Assembly (NCBI GenBank): GCA_002315195.1
Contig: DCGD01000015.1
Coordinates: forward strand, 450-9,389
Length of the DNA: 8,940 nt
Source: Prevotellaceae bacterium UBA1787
GTDB lineage: Bacteria > Bacteroidota > Bacteroidia > Bacteroidales > Bacteroidaceae
Reading direction: 5' to 3'
In this document: in pieces, positions 7,357-8,940 of the stretch
Numbering within the stretch: position 1 is the first letter of the stretch
How the letters are laid out: the number at the start of each line of letters is the position of its first letter
Translations under genes and position numbers: made by a program
The notes under the pieces: model-generated
Databases searched by the model: none
Seen by the model: the letters and a program-made list of their open reading frames with translations, nothing else
Told to the model about the DNA's origin: nothing

Positions 7357-7418
7357 ACGGGTTCCCCATTCCTTGCAGTACCTGCCCGCCTGTTTTCCAT
7401 GCAACCTACGAAAAGAGC

Positions 7419-7441
7419 GGAAGAACCACATGCGTTCTTCC
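7419..7441. terminator. Perfect hairpin after the fucosidase gene, possible terminator
   Basis: GGAAGAAC and GTTCTTCC form a perfect 8-bp stem with a 7-nt loop, 62 nt after the fucosidase stop. On the plus strand it is followed by AGAAAAGG, without a T-run; on the minus strand by GCTCTTTTC, a weak T-run. Its position fits 3'-end formation or transcript protection of the fucosidase mRNA, but it is not a textbook intrinsic terminator. Confidence 0.35.
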
Positions 7442-7474
7442 AGAAAAGGAACCTTACTTGGACAGGTGTTTCCG

Positions 7475-7569
7475 ACGCCATTGATCTATGAATTGGCGTG
7501 TTAGTTATATCTGGATTACATCTTCATATTTTGCCATACATGTTGATTATCAGACCAACGCCCCATAGA
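7475..7569 (+). repeat. Overlapping inverted repeats that could form alternative hairpins
   Basis: TGGCGT at 7494-7499 is complementary to ACGCCA at 7475-7480 (6-bp stem, 13-nt loop), and its GGCGT part is also complementary to ACGCC at 7558-7562. The second pairing is reinforced by TCTATG at 7485-7490 with CATAGA at 7564-7569, giving an 11-bp interrupted stem around about 58 nt. The two structures share GGCGT and so exclude each other. This may be a folded transcript end or an alternative-structure element; no downstream gene is close enough to make a switch obvious. Confidence 0.35.
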
Positions 7570-7577
7570 CCGAATGG

Positions 7578-7614
7578 TGTGGGCGCCGACCTTTGTTGGG
7601 GGTCGGCGCCCACA
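7578..7614. terminator. Long GC-rich perfect inverted repeat, possible terminator
   Basis: Arms at 7578-7591 and 7601-7614 are perfectly complementary over 14 bp (left arm TGTGGGCGCCGACC) with a 9-nt loop, and two G-T pairs can extend the outer end. It is by far the strongest hairpin in the window. It lies 221 nt past the fucosidase stop and over 600 nt before nuoA, so blocking read-through into the complex I operon is a sensible role. However, only three Ts follow on the plus strand and none usefully on the minus strand. Alternatives are a palindromic protein-binding site or an interspersed palindromic element. Confidence 0.45.
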
Positions 7615-7826
7615 TTTCCCGGACTATGAAACGTTTGGGTTGTTTGTCTCGAACTGCCTTCCTTCATCGGCTAGGGAAAAAATAGTTTCATTGACATCCT
7701 CCATATAAATTGCACGCTTAAATTGGGATGTTACATATCATCCATACTAGTGGTTTGTAAAGCCTAAAAACTGACAAAAACATGCTTTCATACGTTCGTA
7801 TCTCAACACTTTTTGATGAAATATTA

Positions 7827-7847
7827 TGTAATGTTTTAGGCATTACA
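7827..7847. repeat. Perfect 7-bp hairpin in the pre-nuoA gap
   Basis: TGTAATG and CATTACA pair perfectly across a 7-nt loop (TTTTAGG). There is no T-run after it on the plus strand. It sits directly before another inverted repeat (7850-7919), which is why I list it: the two could be adjacent helices of one structured RNA. Confidence 0.4.
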
Positions 7848-7849
7848 AT

Positions 7850-7919
7850 CCACTTGGCACATTGGCTTTGACCTTGGCTTGGGCTGCTGCTTTGTACCTA
7901 CTGAAATTCACCCAAGTGG
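7850..7919. repeat. 8-bp inverted repeat enclosing 54 nt
   Basis: CCACTTGG at 7850-7857 and CCAAGTGG at 7912-7919 are exact complements. The enclosed 54 nt contain two similar TTGGCTT units and no strong inner stem that I can find. An 8-bp match at this distance can arise by chance in 900 nt, so support for a real RNA is weak. Confidence 0.3.
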
Positions 7920-8122
7920 CTCAGACCTGCGAGCCTGTTCCATTATTTTCCTTTTCATCCCTCTCCGTGCAAACACGACAGTTCCCAATGGTGGTGTCGG
8001 CGACAAGAACAACGACAAGGCGAACCGCAACGCAACGGCGACGTGCACTTTCCTACGGTTGTTGTGGAATATATTTTTACAACTTGCCGTACTTTTATGA
8101 GGCATTTGCAGGTCCAAGAATA

Positions 8123-8140
8123 TAAATTTGCGTAATTTTG
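8123..8140 (+). promoter_or_regulatory. Two tandem candidate -7 boxes upstream of nuoA
   Basis: TAAATTTG (8123-8130) and TAATTTTG (8133-8140) both match TAnnTTTG, 10 nt apart. A TTTG at 8105-8108 is 24 nt before the second box, slightly longer than the usual 19-21. Either would give a leader of about 100 nt before the nuoA ATG at 8251. This is the best promoter candidate for the complex I operon in the window. Confidence 0.4.
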
Positions 8141-8250
8141 TGGAAATTTTACGTCTAAATGGGTGTGCTTTGTTCATTACAGTTGAATTTCACACACTTA
8201 TCCAAGAACGACAAAAAGATGTTAATGTCAATTTATATAAAATATACGTT

Positions 8251-8601
8251 ATGAACTTCACCCTTTTAGTAACCGTGGTTCTTACAGGTCTTCTGTTCGT
8301 TGCCATTGTGATGGTGCTGGCCTGGCTGTTGGCGCCCCGCAGTTACAACTTGCAAAAAGAAGAACCTTATGAATGCGGTATCCCGGCACGTGGCAACCAA
8401 TGGGGGCATTTCCATCTGGGATACTACACGTTTGCCATTCTGTTTCTGATGTTCGATGTGGAAACCATGTTTCTGTTTCCTTGGGCCATCGTTGCAGGCA
8501 GCCTCGGCACCGGCGGGTTGCTGGCTGTTCTGTTCTTCCTGTTCATTTTAGTTCTGGGCCTTGCCTACGCCTGGAGGAAAGGAGCGCTCGAATGGCACTG
8601 A
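8251..8601 (+). CDS. nuoA: NADH-quinone oxidoreductase subunit A
   Basis: NuoA is a small membrane subunit of respiratory complex I, at the junction of the quinone-binding site and the proton-pumping arm. The 116-residue protein has three membrane helices (about 4-28, 58-80, 88-107). EEPYECGI (37-44) is the family loop with the conserved Cys that lines the quinone region, and [20 protein letters not shown] (58-77) is the signature second helix, with Asp69 and Glu71 conserved. I chose the ATG at 8251: the frame is open upstream to 8128, but the extra 41 residues are not family-like and cover the likely leader. The last 10 nt overlap the start of nuoB, so the two are translationally coupled. 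Confidence 0.97.
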   Translation: MNFTLLVTVVLTGLLFVAIVMVLAWLLAPRSYNLQKEEPYECGIPARGNQWGHFHLGYYTFAILFLMFDVETMFLFPWAIVAGSLGTGGLLAVLFFLFILVLGLAYAWRKGALEWH

Positions 8602-8940
8602 TCAGCAAACCAAAAATCAAATCCATTCCTTACGAAGAGTTTAAGGACAACGAAACGCTTGAGCAAATGATTGCCCAAGTGAACGAGAAAGGATCCAACG
8701 TGCTTGTCACCTCGTCCGATGCTCTCCTCAACTGGGGAAGAAGCAACAGCGTGTGGCCGTTGAATTTCGGCACCAGTTGCTGCGCCATTGAACTCATGGC
8801 AATGGGCGCCGCACGTTTCGACATGGCGCGCTTCGGCTTTGAAGTCACCCGCGTCAGTCCCCGGCAAGCCGACCTCATCCTCGTGTGCGGAACCATCACC
8901 AACAAAATGGCGCCGGTCCTCAAGCGGCTCTATGACCAAA
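8592..8940 (+). CDS. nuoB: NADH-quinone oxidoreductase subunit B, N-terminal part (3' end beyond window)
   Basis: NuoB carries the N2 4Fe-4S cluster, the last electron carrier before quinone in complex I. The frame begins at an ATG at 8592, overlapping nuoA by 10 nt, and stays open to the right edge, giving 116 residues. After a variable N-terminus of about 35 residues comes [20 protein letters not shown] (47-66), with the adjacent Cys63-Cys64 cluster ligands, then [18 protein letters not shown] (78-95), a family hallmark, and Cys99 in LVCGT, the third ligand. The fourth cysteine should lie beyond the window. All visible features are intact. The rest of the nuo operon is expected to follow downstream. 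Confidence 0.97.
   Translation, partial: MALISKPKIKSIPYEEFKDNETLEQMIAQVNEKGSNVLVTSSDALLNWGRSNSVWPLNFGTSCCAIELMAMGAARFDMARFGFEVTRVSPRQADLILVCGTITNKMAPVLKRLYDQ

Larger units (their letters stand above)
7615..8250. other. Long gap upstream of nuoA without a convincing gene
   Basis: About 640 nt with no frame I accept as coding. Short frames on both strands (for example 7862-8125 plus and 7908-8177 minus) give Arg/Thr/Ser-rich or cysteine-scattered peptides without recognisable domains, and overlap each other antisense. The stretch holds the inverted repeats at 7827-7847 and 7850-7919 and two candidate -7 boxes at 8123-8140. I saw no tRNA, tmRNA, RNase P or SRP RNA signature. It may hold a non-coding RNA or be a decayed region. 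Confidence 0.5.

Noticed and set aside
7691..7709. TTGACA followed by TATAAA, resembling an E. coli sigma-70 promoter
   Set aside because: The two boxes are only 7 nt apart, far from the 17 nt needed, and Bacteroidetes promoters use a different consensus.
7862..8125. An 87-residue plus-strand frame in the pre-nuoA gap
   Set aside because: It begins at TTG, gives an Arg/Thr/Ser-rich peptide with no domain, and overlaps an equally poor antisense frame at 7908-8177.
7357..8250. tRNA, tmRNA, RNase P, SRP RNA or CRISPR array
   Set aside because: I looked for acceptor and T-arm motifs, the conserved P4 and SRP-loop sequences, and regularly spaced direct repeats, and found none.
8128..8601. A longer nuoA reading with 41 extra N-terminal residues
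   Set aside because: The extension is not NuoA-like and covers the likely promoter and leader. The ATG at 8251 gives the normal length and start.
1..8940. Insertion sequence, phage or integrase gene
   Set aside because: No transposase, integrase or phage-type frame is present, and no flanking target duplication was seen.

Overview
The window looks like a chromosomal segment of a Bacteroidota member, most likely order Bacteroidales and Prevotella-like. The evidence is a fimbrillin-like lipoprotein preceded by a tiny ORF, a secreted GH29 fucosidase, AT-rich leaders without clear Shine-Dalgarno sequences, and several TAnnTTTG boxes, the -7 element of the Bacteroidetes primary sigma factor. Genus assignment is inference only.

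Layout. (1) 1-409, minus: N-terminal part of a fimbrillin-like lipoprotein that runs off the left edge. A 39-residue small ORF (427-546) lies 17 nt upstream of it, and about 350 nt of apparently non-coding DNA (547-898) lies further upstream. (2) 899-5738, minus: a compact surface-polysaccharide operon transcribed in the order rfbF (glucose-1-phosphate cytidylyltransferase), rfbG (CDP-glucose 4,6-dehydratase), a Wzx-type flippase, and a 505-residue protein fusing a family-2 glycosyltransferase to a hexapeptide-repeat acyltransferase. (3) 5739-6006: divergent promoter region. (4) 6007-7356, plus: secreted GH29 alpha-L-fucosidase. (5) 7357-8250: about 900 nt without a convincing gene but with several perfect inverted repeats. 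(6) 8251-8940, plus: nuoA and the start of nuoB, the beginning of a respiratory complex I operon that continues off the right edge.

How they fit. RfbF makes CDP-glucose from CTP and glucose-1-phosphate. RfbG converts it to CDP-4-keto-6-deoxyglucose, the entry point to CDP-3,6-dideoxyhexoses and other CDP-6-deoxy sugars. No gene here carries that intermediate further, so later enzymes must be elsewhere or the end product is unusual. The fused transferase plausibly adds a sugar to a lipid-linked glycan and an acyl group to the same product; Wzx would flip the glycan. The most notable observations are this fusion beside a truncated CDP-sugar pathway, and the hairpin-rich gap before nuoA. I did not find a clearly novel defence, mobile or RNA-guided system.
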